Made by a program: the position numbers and the translations under genes. The notes beneath the pieces are model-generated. The model ran no database searches and was not told where the DNA came from. It saw nothing but the letters and a program-made list of their open reading frames with translations. Shown in pieces: positions 43,801-53,526 of a stretch of 64,000 nucleotides of DNA. The stretch's first letter is position 1; each line of letters starts with the position of its first letter. Origin of the DNA: Echinometra lucunter. Its lineage: Eukaryota > Echinodermata > Echinoidea > Camarodonta > Echinometridae. The stretch lies in assembly GCA_029962745.1 (NCBI GenBank), contig CM057151.1, forward strand, positions 34,614,818-34,678,817. Direction: 5' to 3'.

Positions 43801-46800
43801 ATGGTACAAGGATGGTAAGATTTCAAACACTCTCTCTACATGTACAAAGTAATACAATGTGTCTTTTCCTTGTGCAGTGCTGGTGTGTGAGAAGAAGTGA
43901 TTGAATTATGCTCCAATATTTGCCCTGATAACAACAGCTCTTGGCTTCATTTGTCAAAAAATAAGGGTTTGGGATGCTATTTTTAGTTTGCTGGTAGCCA
44001 GGTAGGTAAAGTTTGGGATTGAGTTTAGGGAATATTTTCAAGTTGAATGAGATAGGACTACATTGATTGAGGATCCCTCAACTTTCACCTTCATCATTGT
44101 GAGTGTGCATTCTACACATTGACTGATCCATTTCAATCATTTTGTCAGCAGTACACAAACATTTACTTCTCTGACATGGAGCTAGAGATGTTACGTGTAG
44201 AAAAGGAGAAAATTAATACCCCATCATGTAATTTAACACTTATTGCTGTCTCATGTCCCTTAAAGGTGAAGCTCATGCACAGTTTTTGTTGCATAAAGAA
44301 CGTTGTAATATAAAACTTGTTAAATATGGGCTCACATTGCCACATATTCCATGCAAGATTTCTGGTGAATTTAATGTAAATATCTGAAAAGATAAAATAA
44401 CGGCTACATTCTACCCAGCATTATAAAGAACCTTTCACCAACAGTGATCACAGTGTATCATTATGGCTTTATGTTTGTCAAACATTCTAAACCCTTGTCA
44501 CTTTTACATGCGTGTATGCCCCGTGTGATGCAACAAAGTTGTTGGATGCTTGTGTCCCTACTCCCTAGCCTAAATATCTTGACTATTTTTGTGCGTTTCA
44601 TTTCTTTGATATTCCACTCGAAGATGAAAAACAAACTTCACAGCATCTTAGTTTTGCTAGCATCTTGCTGTTCATCATGTACAGCAAAGGAATCTGACAA
44701 AGAGTTTTGAGGGCCTACCAGTAAACCAAAACTGTACGTTCCTTTAGGGCTTGAATATTTAAAATGCGATGCATGAGTAGTATGAATACTGGGTACACTA
44801 CTGCGCTTGTCCCACATTTGCCACACATTTCTGTGCAGATTTTATTACTCAAATCAGTAAGTTGTACATAGTGTATACAACAAAACACAATTTTTAAAAG
44901 GGACACTTTTGTGCAAATTCTTACCTTTGAAAGCACACTTTGCAAAACCAAGCATAATACAGATACACATCAACTTTAATATACAATCAGTGGTATAGTA
45001 TTGAGGCCAAAGATCAAAAGAACTGTTACATAATTTTACATAATTTTACAAAGAAACTAGTTTTCTGGTAGGCCCTGTGTCTCTTAATTTCCACGTATAA
45101 ACATGTGTGACAATTTCCTGTAGCCTTCACTATAAAGGAAGTTAAACTCACACATCCGGACTTTCAGTTGTTGAAGCAAAACTTCTCTTCTATTCTTACC
45201 ATATGAGCAATTGACTATATATATACACGTATATCTGTCATTTTCTTTTATTTTGATCAGGATTTTAGATGTTGCCCGAATGTTTGAAACAAAAGGCCCA
45301 AATGGAATTTTTCGTGGAAGGAGGTTACCTTACACCTATATGTACCTGTACATGTAAATACATGTACCCCATATTTGAGACAAAGTCAAAGGAGCAGTGT
45401 CCTCTTTTTTTCTTCTTCTTTTTCTTTTTTTTTCAAGTAGTAACCCTCAATAATTTTCTGGGATAGGAGCAAGGCTATAAATCCTTCTAACCTTCTAATA
45501 TGTATAAGTTCTAGCATAACAATTACAGAAAATACTGGATGGAATTAAAGTCTCCAGACTCACACCCTGTTTTGACACTTAACACAGTCCATTAAAGTCT
45601 TCAGTAGAGCCTAACTTTGGCAATCTCTGGCTGTGTCAAATAGCAGATCAACTCAGAAAGTCTCATATAGTCCAGACACTCTTAATACATGCTTCAACTT
45701 ACTGTGCCTGCAAACTAGATATCTCCCATGACCATTTGATGGAAAATTAGGTGGGTCTGCAATCAAAGCTATACTTTCTAAAATGTCTCCTGACCTAGTG
45801 CTTGACCCCTTTCTATTTGTTGGGAAGTGAGAAGCTTGTGTTGATGTATTATGGTTATCATATCCTACATGTGACCTTCAGTAATGCTAAATCAGATGTG
45901 TCCCATATTATTTTTAGGTGTGCAGTGCATAAGCATTCTATTTAATGGGACATTGTTTTTTTCTCTCTTTCTCTCAGTCCTCTTTATCAGATATACATCA
46001 TGTTCTTTTCCTCTAGAAGCATTGTGGGACACTTTTTATCTCACCCTCCCTCTTCCTTTCTCTCTCTAAATCCTCTTTATCAGGTGTCAACATAATTTTC
46101 ATATAATTCTAAGCATTATTCCATGGGACCACTGTGTCTCTTTCTCTCCCTCTCTCTCTCTCTCTTTGTTTGATTTTCATGTTCAAAATTATCTTAAAAA
46201 TCTAGTTTCTACCGATAAATATGAAATGTTGGGGGTAGAGATCAATCTAACCAGTAAAACATTTGAAAAAACCCTGTGAAAGCATTTTGTAAATATATAA
46301 AAGAAGCATTCTTTTTTGGTCCTATTTTTTCATGACATGTTAAATATTTGAATTGACAGATTAGTTTGTAGTCTGCCAAGTTGCAGACATTTCTGTTCTT
46401 GATGTACAAAATACTAATACCATTGGTAAGTTATTGTCCTTCGGAGAAAGGTTGGCATTCCAAAGTTCATTTGGTATGATAAGGATAAGATTTTATGTAA
46501 TATCAGTTATTTCTTTAAAAGGAATAAAGAGGACTATAATATTGCCTTGAAATTTTCAAACTTTGAATTAAAACGTTTTTGGTTGGGTTTTTTTCTTCAA
46601 TATCATTCCATAAAAAAGGATTAGTTATTCATGTAAGTTAATCATTTTTTGGTCTTCACATTGCAGGTATCAACAGACATTTGAAGAATTACTGGAATAT
46701 GTAGAAAAGTCAGAAGAAAACGAGGCAACATTATCACGGTAAGAATGCTTGAAAATTATTTTTCCCATGGGATGGGGAGGAATAAGATGGAATTTCATAT

Positions 46801-49800
46801 CATGAATGTACTTACTGCGTACATCTACAATTCTACATGCATGTCTACATGGTATTTGTACGATCTCCAGTGAAGAACAGGGCCCCATTTCATAAAACTT
46901 CATATCAGTAACAACTGCCACATTTCTATCCCAAATTTGCTCCCAGCCAATCAGGGGCAAGGATTTCAGTAGCTAAATTACGGTTATTGCAACTTGATAA
47001 CAAGTTTTAGGAAATAGAGCCCAGAACTGACAAATTATTGTATCCATGGCACGTACAATGTATAGCAACATAACATAGATCTCATTATTGATACCATATT
47101 GCCAAGTGACATGCAGTATGTTCAAAGTATGATGAATACAAATTGCTTGACAGTTGATTCAGGAGAGTATTCATAAAGGAAATGTATGGTACCGTATATC
47201 ATAAGCAGGACCCAACACTAATAGAGGCCTGATGAACATGTGCCCTCAAATATTACTCCACATTTATTTGGGGAATTCACACAGGAATTCTCTGTAAATA
47301 AATCAAGAAAATGTCAATTCCCACCCTCTGTTGTAAGTTAGAGTGAAGCTTTGTTGTACAGTATGTATTCTGTACATGTCTTATTTTTAAGACATGTTTT
47401 CCTGTTGTTGTTGACAAGAAATTTATTGTGTAATGCATGACATATCTTGATTATGTTCCTCCTTTTTTGTCTTATTCTTACCTCAGATACATAGATCGAC
47501 TCACCACGATAAGGAACAGGCACGTCAATGTCGTTGAGACAATGGCACAGGTATGAAGGGATTGTTTTCAGCCAAACTGGCAACTTTGTTGCAAGTGCTA
47601 GTAATTTGCACATCTTTCATCTTCATTATCTGACAGAAAAGAGTGCATTGATGAATTGTTTGAAGTTTCTTCCAGTATTGGAAGAAATCCCAAGGCCTCA
47701 AGCTTCTGCTTATCCTGGAGTCGTATAGTTCTGTTCAAAATAAGTTTCTATGTTCGTATCAAATTCTTTACTATGTGCTTGTATTTCTGTTCATATAAAA
47801 TTGTTTATTATGTACTTGCATTTTGTTGAGAACTGAATAAATGAATAAATGAAATGAAATGAAACCAAGATACTATACATGTAGATATTTTTGAAACTTT
47901 AATTTGTCATGACAGTAATAGCATCCCATGATATGGACTTAGGTACATGTAGTTTCCATTACAGAAATATGTTTGATATGATAATTTTTCTTTTAATTAT
48001 TATTGTTCATTACTACCTTGCAGGGTATACTGGAAATGAGAGAAAGCTATAGGGTAGACCAACATGAAGAGAACAATGTACAGTATTTCCTTGATAGATT
48101 CTATATCTCAAGAATAAGCATCAGAATGCTCATCAATCAACACAGTAAGTTGAATTAAGTGTGATCAGTTCATCATGGACGGACATTTTCAAAAAATCCC
48201 AACTTTGAAGGCCTCTAAAAATTAAGTGACAAGGTATCATGGATTACTTTATGATTTATCATGAAGGGTGTTGCTAAGTGTTCTGAGAAGTACATGAGTT
48301 TGGTTTTCAGGGTTTCCTATTCATATGCATATCAAAGAAAGGTTCAGTGTCACGGACAGAGTACTCTATTGCTATTTCTATCCAAGTAAATTGACCTTGT
48401 CGAATATTTTCAAGTACAAATGTTAGTCACATAAATTGGCTTTCCTATCATCCATTTAGCATTTGAAATGAAATCATTGATTTTGTAGGAGATGTCAAAA
48501 ATGGTGTGTCACGGATGGACATTTTGATTTAAAAGTGCAATTTTTAACAACACCTATGCTGAAATGGTTTGGTCCAAAGGAGTCCTCATCTCAGAACTTT
48601 CTAAGGAACCATATACAAACAGATTGAGATACAAATAAAGTTGGATAAAGTCTCTCCACATATAGATACCATGAGTGTCATGGATGGACAAAAAGTTGCC
48701 CTGATTTTGCTCATTTATTTTTTTTTAAATGCTGTTCAAATTCATCTCCTTTTTATTGAAACAGTGAAACTTCTGGGGTGGACTTTCCCTTTAAAGCACA
48801 GTCTGATCTCTCATATGCCTGGTAGTCATGTGTAGTTCATGTAGGTCACTGGATGTAAGCATTTGCTAATTTTCCTCTCTCTTTCTTTATCCTTTCAGCA
48901 CTGATGTTTGGAAAGACACCAAAGACACATCCACTCCATGTAGGCAGTATAGACCCAAGCTGTGATATTGTAGCTGTAATAAGGGGTAAGAATTATGATG
49001 TTGCCCGAGGTTTTTACAGACTGTGTAAGTCTCAAGGTACTCTTGAATCTGTGCTGTATACCACAAGGGATAGTGCTGTTTGGCTACAAGAAGGTGCTTC
49101 TGAAAGTCTGATAAAGCACTGTCATGTTGCATATGCTGCATGATCCATGCCAAATGTTTATGTACTCTTCCTTGATGCATCGGTATTGAATCAGCTTTGT
49201 GAAATGTGCTTCTGTCCAACAGACCTCTTCAGAAATGTTAATTTCAGCTCAGTGACATTGTCACTTTAACAAATTATGACATATACATATTGAGGGTTTA
49301 GTGCATCAAAAGGCTATCTGTGTTTTTGGCCATTTTGAGAAAACTTGCAATGAAGTTATGTTGTAAACACTGGTTTAATGCAAATGGCCATACCTACTTT
49401 GGGTGATACCCTGCTGAAGCAAAGTTTGCTGTAGAAACCATGATTACCAATGGGTTCGTGGTCTCTTATTGATCATTTTGATATCAAAACCTCATTTTGA
49501 CTGAAAAATGCAAATAACCCCTTGTTGCACTAAACCCTCGATTTAGATCAGCACTGACAGAATCACTGTACTGTATATTATATGAGGGCAAGTCCATGCT
49601 CCATCATAACTATGCATCCTAGTACAACCATCAGCAAAACAAAAAACAAGCCTTGAACTTGCAGTGGAAAGCTATGCCTATATCATAAAGGGGCCTTTCT
49701 TTGGGAAATGGCGCTGAATGTACCAAGCTATGAAGTCAGTTGTCATTAGCCTAGTTTCTAGTGGTTGTGTTTTTAATAATAAAGAAAACAAACTTTCACT

Positions 49801-52800
49801 CAGATTTGGGCGAAGGGAAGTGGGTTGGTTTCACTCAGCATGGGTTAGAGAGCAGGCTAGGAACCCTGGAATACTGAGTTCAGTTCGCATGAACTTAAAC
49901 CAGTGGAAATGCATGTCAGACGGAATGGAATGAAATCCAAGTCTAGGAATTGTCGGGAAATTTGAAATGCTTGTTAGCTGGTTCTTAAAATCCAAGGAAG
50001 TAAGAATCGTCATGAAATGGACATTGTTATGTTTGTGAAAGACGAGGAATAGAAAGGTTTCAAAATAAATCCTTGCATCAAAATTCTTGACAGAGACAGA
50101 GAGCTGTATGTTTGATCATTATTACTGTGATCTGAATATTTTCTCCTATTTTTTACCAATAGATGCCTACGACAGTGCCAAGTACCTATGTGATCAGTAT
50201 TACCTTGCTTCACCTGACATTGATGTGAGGTGGATTGATGGTGAGTATTTGGCCAACTTTCATTAGTAGTAGACTTTATTGGATAACTTGTTTAGCACAA
50301 GGCTAATCTGCCGCAAGGAGTAGGTATACTGATACTTTCAGGTCATGTAACCACATGAGGCATTACAAATTACAGATGCTCCCCTGCTTTGCAACAGCAT
50401 TTTATACCACCTCCAACATTTTTGTGAGAACAGCATAACTCATAAACTTGGTGAATTTGTATTTATTGAACAGCCAGATTATTTTTAAGGCCTTGTTTAC
50501 ATATACTGTGGTACACCGCAGCAGTATACCACAGTATATATATATTGGATTTTATTCAGTTAAAAAAAAAAAATCAAAGAACAAAGACCGACACTTGCCT
50601 TGTGTACAAATCAAAGAAATATACATAAATACACATGTCAAATCAAATTACAGAATAATTAACAATCAATTGCAACTAATAAAATACCCGTAATATATGA
50701 CAATACAACAAAAGAGAATGAGACCCAGGGGAAAACAAATCACCCTCCATATGTGAACCAGCCCTCGGGATGTAATAACATACTGTCATGATTCTTTCCT
50801 TTATACAGCTCGCGATGGCAGTGATAGTATACGTATGGTGTATGTACCTTCTCATCTTTATCACATCATGTTTGAATTATTAAAGGTATGTAACTCACGC
50901 AACCTGCCCTCTCATAAGCAGGCAAACATTTCATTTCAAAATATCAGCCTTTTTTTTTTTTTTTGCTTGCTTGCTTGCTTGCTTAGTAACATAGAAATGT
51001 CAATTCTGTTTTAGTTCTTAATCCAACATTGCCTGTCTTTTTCTCTCTTCTTCTTTTTTTCACTGTTTACATATTTCAATTTTTTTCTGTTAAAGAAAAA
51101 ATGAATGGTTTAGATCTGCAAGTAATAAGTATGTCTGAAATAGCTTGGAACATCTTACTCTTGTTGACTCCCTGCAGTAGAAAAGAATCTGTTTTAAAAG
51201 GGTGTAATGATCTTAATGTATTACGGTCACAGTGCTTTTGAATATTCATCTACATTTTATCTTGTATTTTATTTTGTAGAATGCGATGCGTGCAGTGATG
51301 GAGCACAAAGGACCTTCTGCCTCTGAATACCCTCCCATTGGGATCCTAGTCACCAAGGGAAAGGAAGATGTTACCATCAAGGTATCAGATGAAGGAGGCG
51401 GAATCCCTAAAAGCGAGATTGATCTGCTGTTCAACTACATGTACTCCACTGCCCCCACACCTCCAAAGCCTGGTGTCAGCACAATACCACCTCTGGTATG
51501 TTCATCACTAACTGAAATTGGTTATTCTAACCTTCAGTATTTTGTTAACACTTTAAAACATGTTCTTCGGCAAATGCTTGTTGTTATTGTGTAACTTGCC
51601 CTGTTGCAGTAACATTTCAATGATAGGAATTTCTACTTTTCCTAGAACGTCGTTCAGTGTTCTAACTCTATTATCCATGAGCTTAGTTGTACCATGTTTA
51701 GCAATAAGAAAAGCAAAGCAACAACTACTACAAAAAAAAAACCAAAAAGCAAAAAGCACTGGATATGAAACCTTCCTTTATTGTTTTCTCTCTCCTACAT
51801 ACAGGCTGGCTATGGATATGGTCTGCCCATTTCTAGATTGTATGCTAAGTATTTCCATGGTGATCTAACACTCAGTTCCATGGATGGCTATGGCACTGAT
51901 GCAGTGGTCTACCTCAAGGTATGTACTCAAAGAATGAAACATGGAATATCCGCTTAAATCTACTTATAAAGAACACAAGGCTTGTTCACATATGGCACAT
52001 ATGGGGGGGGGGGGGGGGGCTCTCTCTCTCTTGAATTGGGTTTTGACAGATGTGTATCAATCAAATATGATTATGTCTGGGACCGACCGACCCTGGTTGG
52101 GGGGGGGGGGGGAACGGGACCTCAGGGTGTTTTAAGCATATTTTCTTTGTACAAAATGAATTGCAGCAACACAAAGGATTGTGCTTAAAGTGATTACACA
52201 ATGGTAAAAAAAATTTTTGATATATGATCGAGAATAGAATTCTAAGAAGAATAACATTAAAAATTTGATGATTTTCAATCGAAATCAATGCATTTTGGCT
52301 AATTTTCTCATAAAAAGTCAAGAGTTGACCAAAAAATTTGAGTATGAGTTACGATGTCAAAGTGGGTACCCAGCTTCACGCATTGCAGTTGTGCTGCGCG
52401 CTAGACTGTACAATATGTATTATACCTTGCGCGCATTTTGCTAGAATTGCGCGACACAGTACCCACTTTGACTCAAAATGACGTCAAAGTGGGTACCCAG
52501 TTGAAACTGGGTCACAGCTGAGGGGTCAAAAATATCCTGATATCTTACCACATTTGGGGGTTTCCTTGGCACACGACTTTTTAAAAACTTTAGGCAGATG
52601 ATTTTCTGCTAATGAAATCATGCTCTTTTAAATGAACTAACATTGTTTCAGCATTGGGTACCCCCTTTAAATTGTCTCGCACTCATTCACTTGCGTGCTA
52701 TAAAATGCACTTGAAAAAGCCCCCCAGTTTCTTCCTCATATTTGAATGGGCCTCAAAAGGATTTCTTTGTTTAAAAACAGTCTTTATGAGCGGGTTATCT

Positions 52801-53526
52801 TGCTCTACAGGTTACTATAGCATATGCTTCAATAAGAAACGCTTCAAAAGGGAAAAAAAAAATTGTTCTTTTCAGATAGATAGTCTTTTTAATAGATGGT
52901 TGCTAAAGCTAGTTTCATGATAGTGTCAAGAAAATTTAAGCCTGCTAATGGCCCTTTTATAGTTTGACAATAATCAGACATTTTCTCAGGTGACCTTTGC
53001 TGTGGGCATTATTTTGTCTAAAAGGAGCAAGCATATGTCTGTCAACCATTCATATTAGTATACAGGTACTTTCACACTAATGTTAATCAATTATTAAAAT
53101 CTCTCTTTTTATGAAAATGTATTTGCAAATGCGTAAGAAATATATCTTATTCTTTATTTTGTCTCCAGATATTCCTACTTTTTGTAATGGAAGGTTATTT
53201 GGTATAAAGATGTAGAGTTGGGGTGCAGATTGATGCCAGTTCAGGTGTAGGGTCAGTATTTAGGGAAAGGGGTTTAGGTTTAGGGTTAAAGCTAGATATT
53301 CTGGTAGCATAAGAATTTACTGCAGAGCAAAAAAAAATTGTCTTCACTTGTGATATTATTTTCACACTTCACCATCATACAGGTACTATCAAGTGAGGCT
53401 GCAGAGCTCCTACCTATTTATAACAGTGCTGTGTCAAGGTATTACAAGACACCTACCCCAGCAAGCGACTGGAGTACACCAGGTTACTTTATTCGTAATT
53501 ACACCACCAAGAGATATGGGAAATGA
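31756..53526 (+). CDS. PDK: Pyruvate dehydrogenase kinase, complete 11-exon gene
   Basis: The coding exons listed separately sum to 1236 bases, giving 411 residues with every border GT/AG and all phases consistent. The enzyme sits in the mitochondrial matrix, binds the lipoyl domain of E2, and phosphorylates and inactivates the E1-alpha subunit of pyruvate dehydrogenase. The N-terminus is basic and could be a short presequence. Residues about 22-190 match the four-helix regulatory domain, with [14 protein letters not shown] at 24-37, FLRQELPVR at 53-61 and the allosteric-pocket segment IRNRH at 120-124. Residues about 195-364 form the GHKL ATPase domain: N-box H247, E251 and N255, DEGGG at 291-295, GYGYGLP at 328-334 and GTD at 356-358. 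The C-terminal DW motif is D393-W394. It resembles PDK1-4 rather than the branched-chain kinase; which vertebrate paralogue is closest cannot be told by eye. Confidence 0.97.
31960..32541. mobile_element. Foldback element with 9-bp target duplication, PDK intron 1
   Basis: The element proper is 31969-32532 (564 bp). It starts GGCAGTGTATACAGCCACAC and ends with the inverted complement. TTAAAACAA directly flanks both ends (31960-31968 and 32533-32541). Almost the whole sequence is two arms of about 270 bp meeting at a small CACCTG/CAGGTG hairpin near 32238-32260. Long arms with a 9-bp duplication are what Mutator-like (MULE) foldback elements show. It has no coding capacity. It begins only 87 bp after the exon 1 donor. 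Confidence 0.88.
32845..32930. repeat. Relative of the 20894-20982 hairpin, PDK intron 1
   Basis: It shares GACTTCCTTTT...TTTTGCGACAGCCACCC with that hairpin, and GGAATAAAGCACACCTTGCA with its loop in the opposite orientation. The second arm is missing. Shared TAGACTCTAGAC words also occur upstream of this copy (32560-32580) and downstream of the other (21125-21140). Confidence 0.65.
33048..33088. repeat. GC-rich stem-loop in PDK intron 1
   Basis: GGGGCTCTGCC and GGCAGAGCCCC pair perfectly around a 12-base loop at about 33051-33084, in otherwise AT-rich DNA. Its function is unknown; it may be part of a larger repeat with the GCTTGCCC phrases at 32695-32745 and 33192-33200. Confidence 0.6.
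33100..36985. other. PDK intron 1, segment without recognised elements
   Basis: AT-rich intronic DNA. I saw no conserved exon, RNA gene or bounded repeat. Confidence 0.35.
36985..37484. mobile_element. TTAA-flanked approx. 490-bp repeat, copy 1 (PDK intron 1)
   Basis: It runs from TTAA-AGTGATTATACAATGG to GGGTACCCCCT-TTAA. It closely matches copy 2 at 52184-52675 in the same orientation over its whole length. Inside, AAGTGGGTACC words occur in both orientations around GACGTCA. A 169-codon minus-strand frame spans this copy, but copy 2 breaks the same frame, so it is not called a gene. The TTAA flanks are consistent with a piggyBac-type non-autonomous element. Confidence 0.7.
37780..38177. 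mobile_element. MITE-like element with TTTTCACA(C/T)GAG ends, PDK intron 1
   Basis: The left end AGGGTTTTCACACGAGCG and the inverted right end CTCATGTGAAAATGCTCT match imperfectly. Inside is a strong stem: GCGTAATTAGAATTAAGATT pairs with AATCTTAATTTGAATTACGC (about 37816-37868). It is non-coding. Confidence 0.55.
38546..38630 (-). repeat. tRNA-like head of SINE unit 1
   Basis: On the minus strand AACCAGAATAGCCTGGTGG leads to GGCAGGTTCGAATCCTGCTGG. The T arm is perfect, the A and B boxes are recognisable, and the anticodon loop reads CCGGCAA. RNA polymerase III promoter capacity is plausible. It is a retroposon component rather than a tRNA gene. Confidence 0.65.
38898..39096. mobile_element. 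GGCCGGTATTCTGAAAA MITE, copy 2, inserted in the SINE array
   Basis: It begins TGGGCCGGTATTCTGAAAAT and ends with ATTTTCAGAATACCGGCCC in the opposite orientation. Removing exactly 199 bp restores the AACCACCAGGCTATTCTGG sequence of unit 1, which shows the insertion directly and leaves no obvious target duplication. The core GCGTACGCCATTGGCTCACA is shared with 15343-15574. Confidence 0.85.
39302..39455. mobile_element. Short palindromic MITE with GGGYCC ends
   Basis: The left arm GGGTCCTGTCTTGCAAAGAG... and the inverted right arm (GGGCCCCATCTTACAAAGAG when read from the other side) match for about 60 bp. A central GAGATTGATCTCA/TGAGATCAATCTCA stem lies between them. It directly follows the SINE array. 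Confidence 0.8.
40541..40700 (-). repeat. Retroposon 3' end, antisense in PDK intron 1
   Basis: TTCAATTCAATTGAATTCCAGTTTATTAA...AGTCCAAGGACTAGAAG, quoted in pieces, resembles the layout at 61278 (TTCGATTCGGTTTTATTAAG...AGTCCGAAGACTAAAAG). Read on the minus strand it ends in an AATAAACTGG-like 3' UTR and a short microsatellite tail, as in CR1/L2-type LINEs or their SINEs. Confidence 0.45.
40701..42175. other. PDK intron 1, unassigned; polypyrimidine tract
   Basis: It includes a T/C-rich tract at 41275-41345 dominated by TTTC repeats. No exon or bounded element was recognised. Confidence 0.4.
42176..43162. mobile_element. Inverted-repeat-bounded element containing a roughly 145-bp minisatellite
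   Basis: The ends are TTATGCCTCC (42176) and the inverted GGAGGCATAA (to 43162). After a GTCCGTCCGTCCGTCC run at the left, six diverged units follow. Each begins near GATAACTCAA (42253, 42414, 42555, 42691, 42835, 42984) and continues with CAAACTTGGC, TATGGGAGGGACAATGATCT and AAGGTCAAAGG. Units are 136-161 bp apart. No protein coding is evident. The whole lies in PDK intron 1. Confidence 0.8.
43163..43669. other. End of PDK intron 1, nothing recognised
   Basis: AT-rich intronic DNA with a TTTG run near 43303-43325 and a T-rich tract leading to the exon 2 acceptor. Confidence 0.4.
43670..43814 (+). CDS. PDK: PDK exon 2
   Basis: It follows a T-rich tract and CACAG. It encodes residues 40-88, including [20 protein letters not shown], the most conserved N-terminal PDK helix. 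It ends inside the codon for W88, with donor GTAAGA. Confidence 0.97.
44257..44750. mobile_element. MITE with TACAGTTTT ends, copy A (PDK intron 2)
   Basis: It starts CCCTTAAAGGTGAAGCTCAT...CACAGTTTT and ends AAAACTGTACGTTCCTTTAGGG, a terminal inverted repeat of about 22 bp. It matches copy B (54656-55146) at many internal positions, such as ATGTAAATATCTGAAA...GGCTACATTCT and CAGCATCTTAGTTTTGCTA. Non-coding. Confidence 0.7.
44751..46666. other. Rest of PDK intron 2, simple repeats only
   Basis: It contains a TACATG-rich stretch near 45340-45370 and TCTC runs near 46138-46165. No exon or RNA gene recognised. Confidence 0.4.
46667..46738 (+). CDS. PDK: PDK exon 3
   Basis: It encodes residues 88-112 ([14 protein letters not shown]..., ending TLSR). 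The acceptor is CATTGCAG and the donor GTAAGA. The WY pair begins the family's helix that leads to the E2-binding region. Confidence 0.93.
46880..47022. mobile_element. Short MITE with GGGCCCCATTTC ends (PDK intron 3)
   Basis: The left end GGGCCCCATTTCATAAAACT is mirrored by AAGTTTTAGGAAATAGAGCCC (in part) at the right. The core reads AATTTGCTCCCAGCCAATCA...GATTTCAGTAGCT, which is shared with the element at 63008-63155 although the ends differ. Confidence 0.75.
47487..47550 (+). CDS. PDK: PDK exon 4
   Basis: It encodes residues 112-133 ([21 protein letters not shown], in part), including IRNRH, where mammalian PDK2 binds pyruvate or dichloroacetate. The acceptor is TTACCTCAG and the donor GTATGA; it ends in phase 0. 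Confidence 0.96.
47700..47872 (+). repeat. Retroposon 3' end with AATGA-type tail (PDK intron 4)
   Basis: A sequence with repeated TTATGTACTTG...ATTTTGTTGAGAACTG phrases ends in GAATAAATGAATAAATGAAATGAAATGAA, quoted in part. A short AT-rich 3' region followed by such a microsatellite is typical of CR1/L2 LINEs and related SINEs. The 5' boundary is not defined. Confidence 0.5.
48024..48144 (+). CDS. PDK: PDK exon 5
   Basis: It encodes residues 134-174, with [20 protein letters not shown] at 153-172. The SRISIR stretch is part of the allosteric pocket known in mammalian PDK2. The acceptor is CTTGCAG and the donor GTAAGT. Confidence 0.97.
48165..48800. repeat. Diverged tandem repeat of TCAYGGAYGGAC units (PDK intron 5)
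   Basis: TCATGGACGGACATTTTC (about 48172), TCACGGACAGAGTAC (48350), TCACGGATGGACATTTTG (48509) and TCATGGATGGACAAAAAG (48677) recur about every 160-180 bp, with weaker similarity between. The block fills most of intron 5 and ends at CCCTTTAAAG near 48788. Confidence 0.5.
48899..48985 (+). CDS. PDK: PDK exon 6
   Basis: It encodes residues 174-203, with [11 protein letters not shown] at 187-197, the conserved start of the kinase domain (family pattern HxGSIDPxC). It lies between CTTTCAG and GTAAGA. Confidence 0.95.
49292..49539. mobile_element. Short element with GAGGGTTTAGTGCA inverted ends (PDK intron 6)
   Basis: A perfect 14-bp terminal inverted repeat, GAGGGTTTAGTGCA / TGCACTAAACCCTC, bounds 248 bp of non-coding DNA. 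Inner complementarity is weak. No target duplication is clear. Confidence 0.65.
50163..50240 (+). CDS. PDK: PDK exon 7
   Basis: It encodes residues 203-229, [20 protein letters not shown] and following. It lies between CCAATAG and GTGAGT. Confidence 0.96.
50255..50560. repeat. Possible retroposon 3' end and small hairpin (PDK intron 7)
   Basis: TAGTAGTAGACTTTATTGGATAACTTG near 50263 resembles an antisense retroposon 3' end (compare 40541 and 61278). Downstream, ATATACTGTGGTAC pairs with GTATACCACAGTATAT around a small loop (about 50499-50540). Confidence 0.4.
50809..50885 (+). CDS. PDK: PDK exon 8
   Basis: It encodes residues 229-254, with [15 protein letters not shown] at 240-254. This holds catalytic E251 and H247 of the N-box. 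It lies between TTATACAG and GTATGT. Confidence 0.97.
51280..51495 (+). CDS. PDK: PDK exon 9
   Basis: It encodes residues 255-326, starting NAMRAVMEH (end of the N-box). It contains the G1 box VSDEGGGIP at 289-297 and [11 protein letters not shown] at 305-315. It lies between TTTTGTAG and GTATGT, in phase 0 at both ends. Confidence 0.97.
51805..51918 (+). CDS. PDK: PDK exon 10
   Basis: It encodes residues 327-364, with the ATP-lid box [17 protein letters not shown] and then [11 protein letters not shown]. It lies between CATACAG and GTATGT, in phase 0 at both ends. Confidence 0.97.
51919..52183. repeat. G-tract-rich segment in PDK intron 10
   Basis: Two long G runs, at about 52002-52019 and 52099-52112, flank a short stretch with CTCTCTCTCT and GACCGACCGACC. 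It may be part of a low-copy element; no inverted ends were proven. Confidence 0.4.
52184..52675. mobile_element. TTAA-flanked approx. 490-bp repeat, copy 2 (PDK intron 10)
   Basis: It matches 36985-37484 almost end to end in the same orientation. It starts TTAA-AGTGATTACACAATGG and ends GGGTACCCCCT-TTAA. Small insertions and deletions interrupt the minus-strand frame seen in copy 1, so a protein product is unlikely. Confidence 0.7.
52676..53382. other. Rest of PDK intron 10, unassigned
   Basis: No bounded element or additional exon recognised between the TTAA-flanked repeat and exon 11. Confidence 0.35.
53383..53526 (+). CDS. PDK: PDK exon 11 (C-terminal tail)
   Basis: It encodes residues 365-411 and the TGA stop. 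It has [16 protein letters not shown], and the DW pair at 393-394 that in mammalian PDKs supports C-tail exchange in the dimer. The acceptor is CATACAG. Confidence 0.96.
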   Translation, partial: VLSSEAAELLPIYNSAVSRYYKTPTPASDWSTPGYFIRNYTTKRYGK

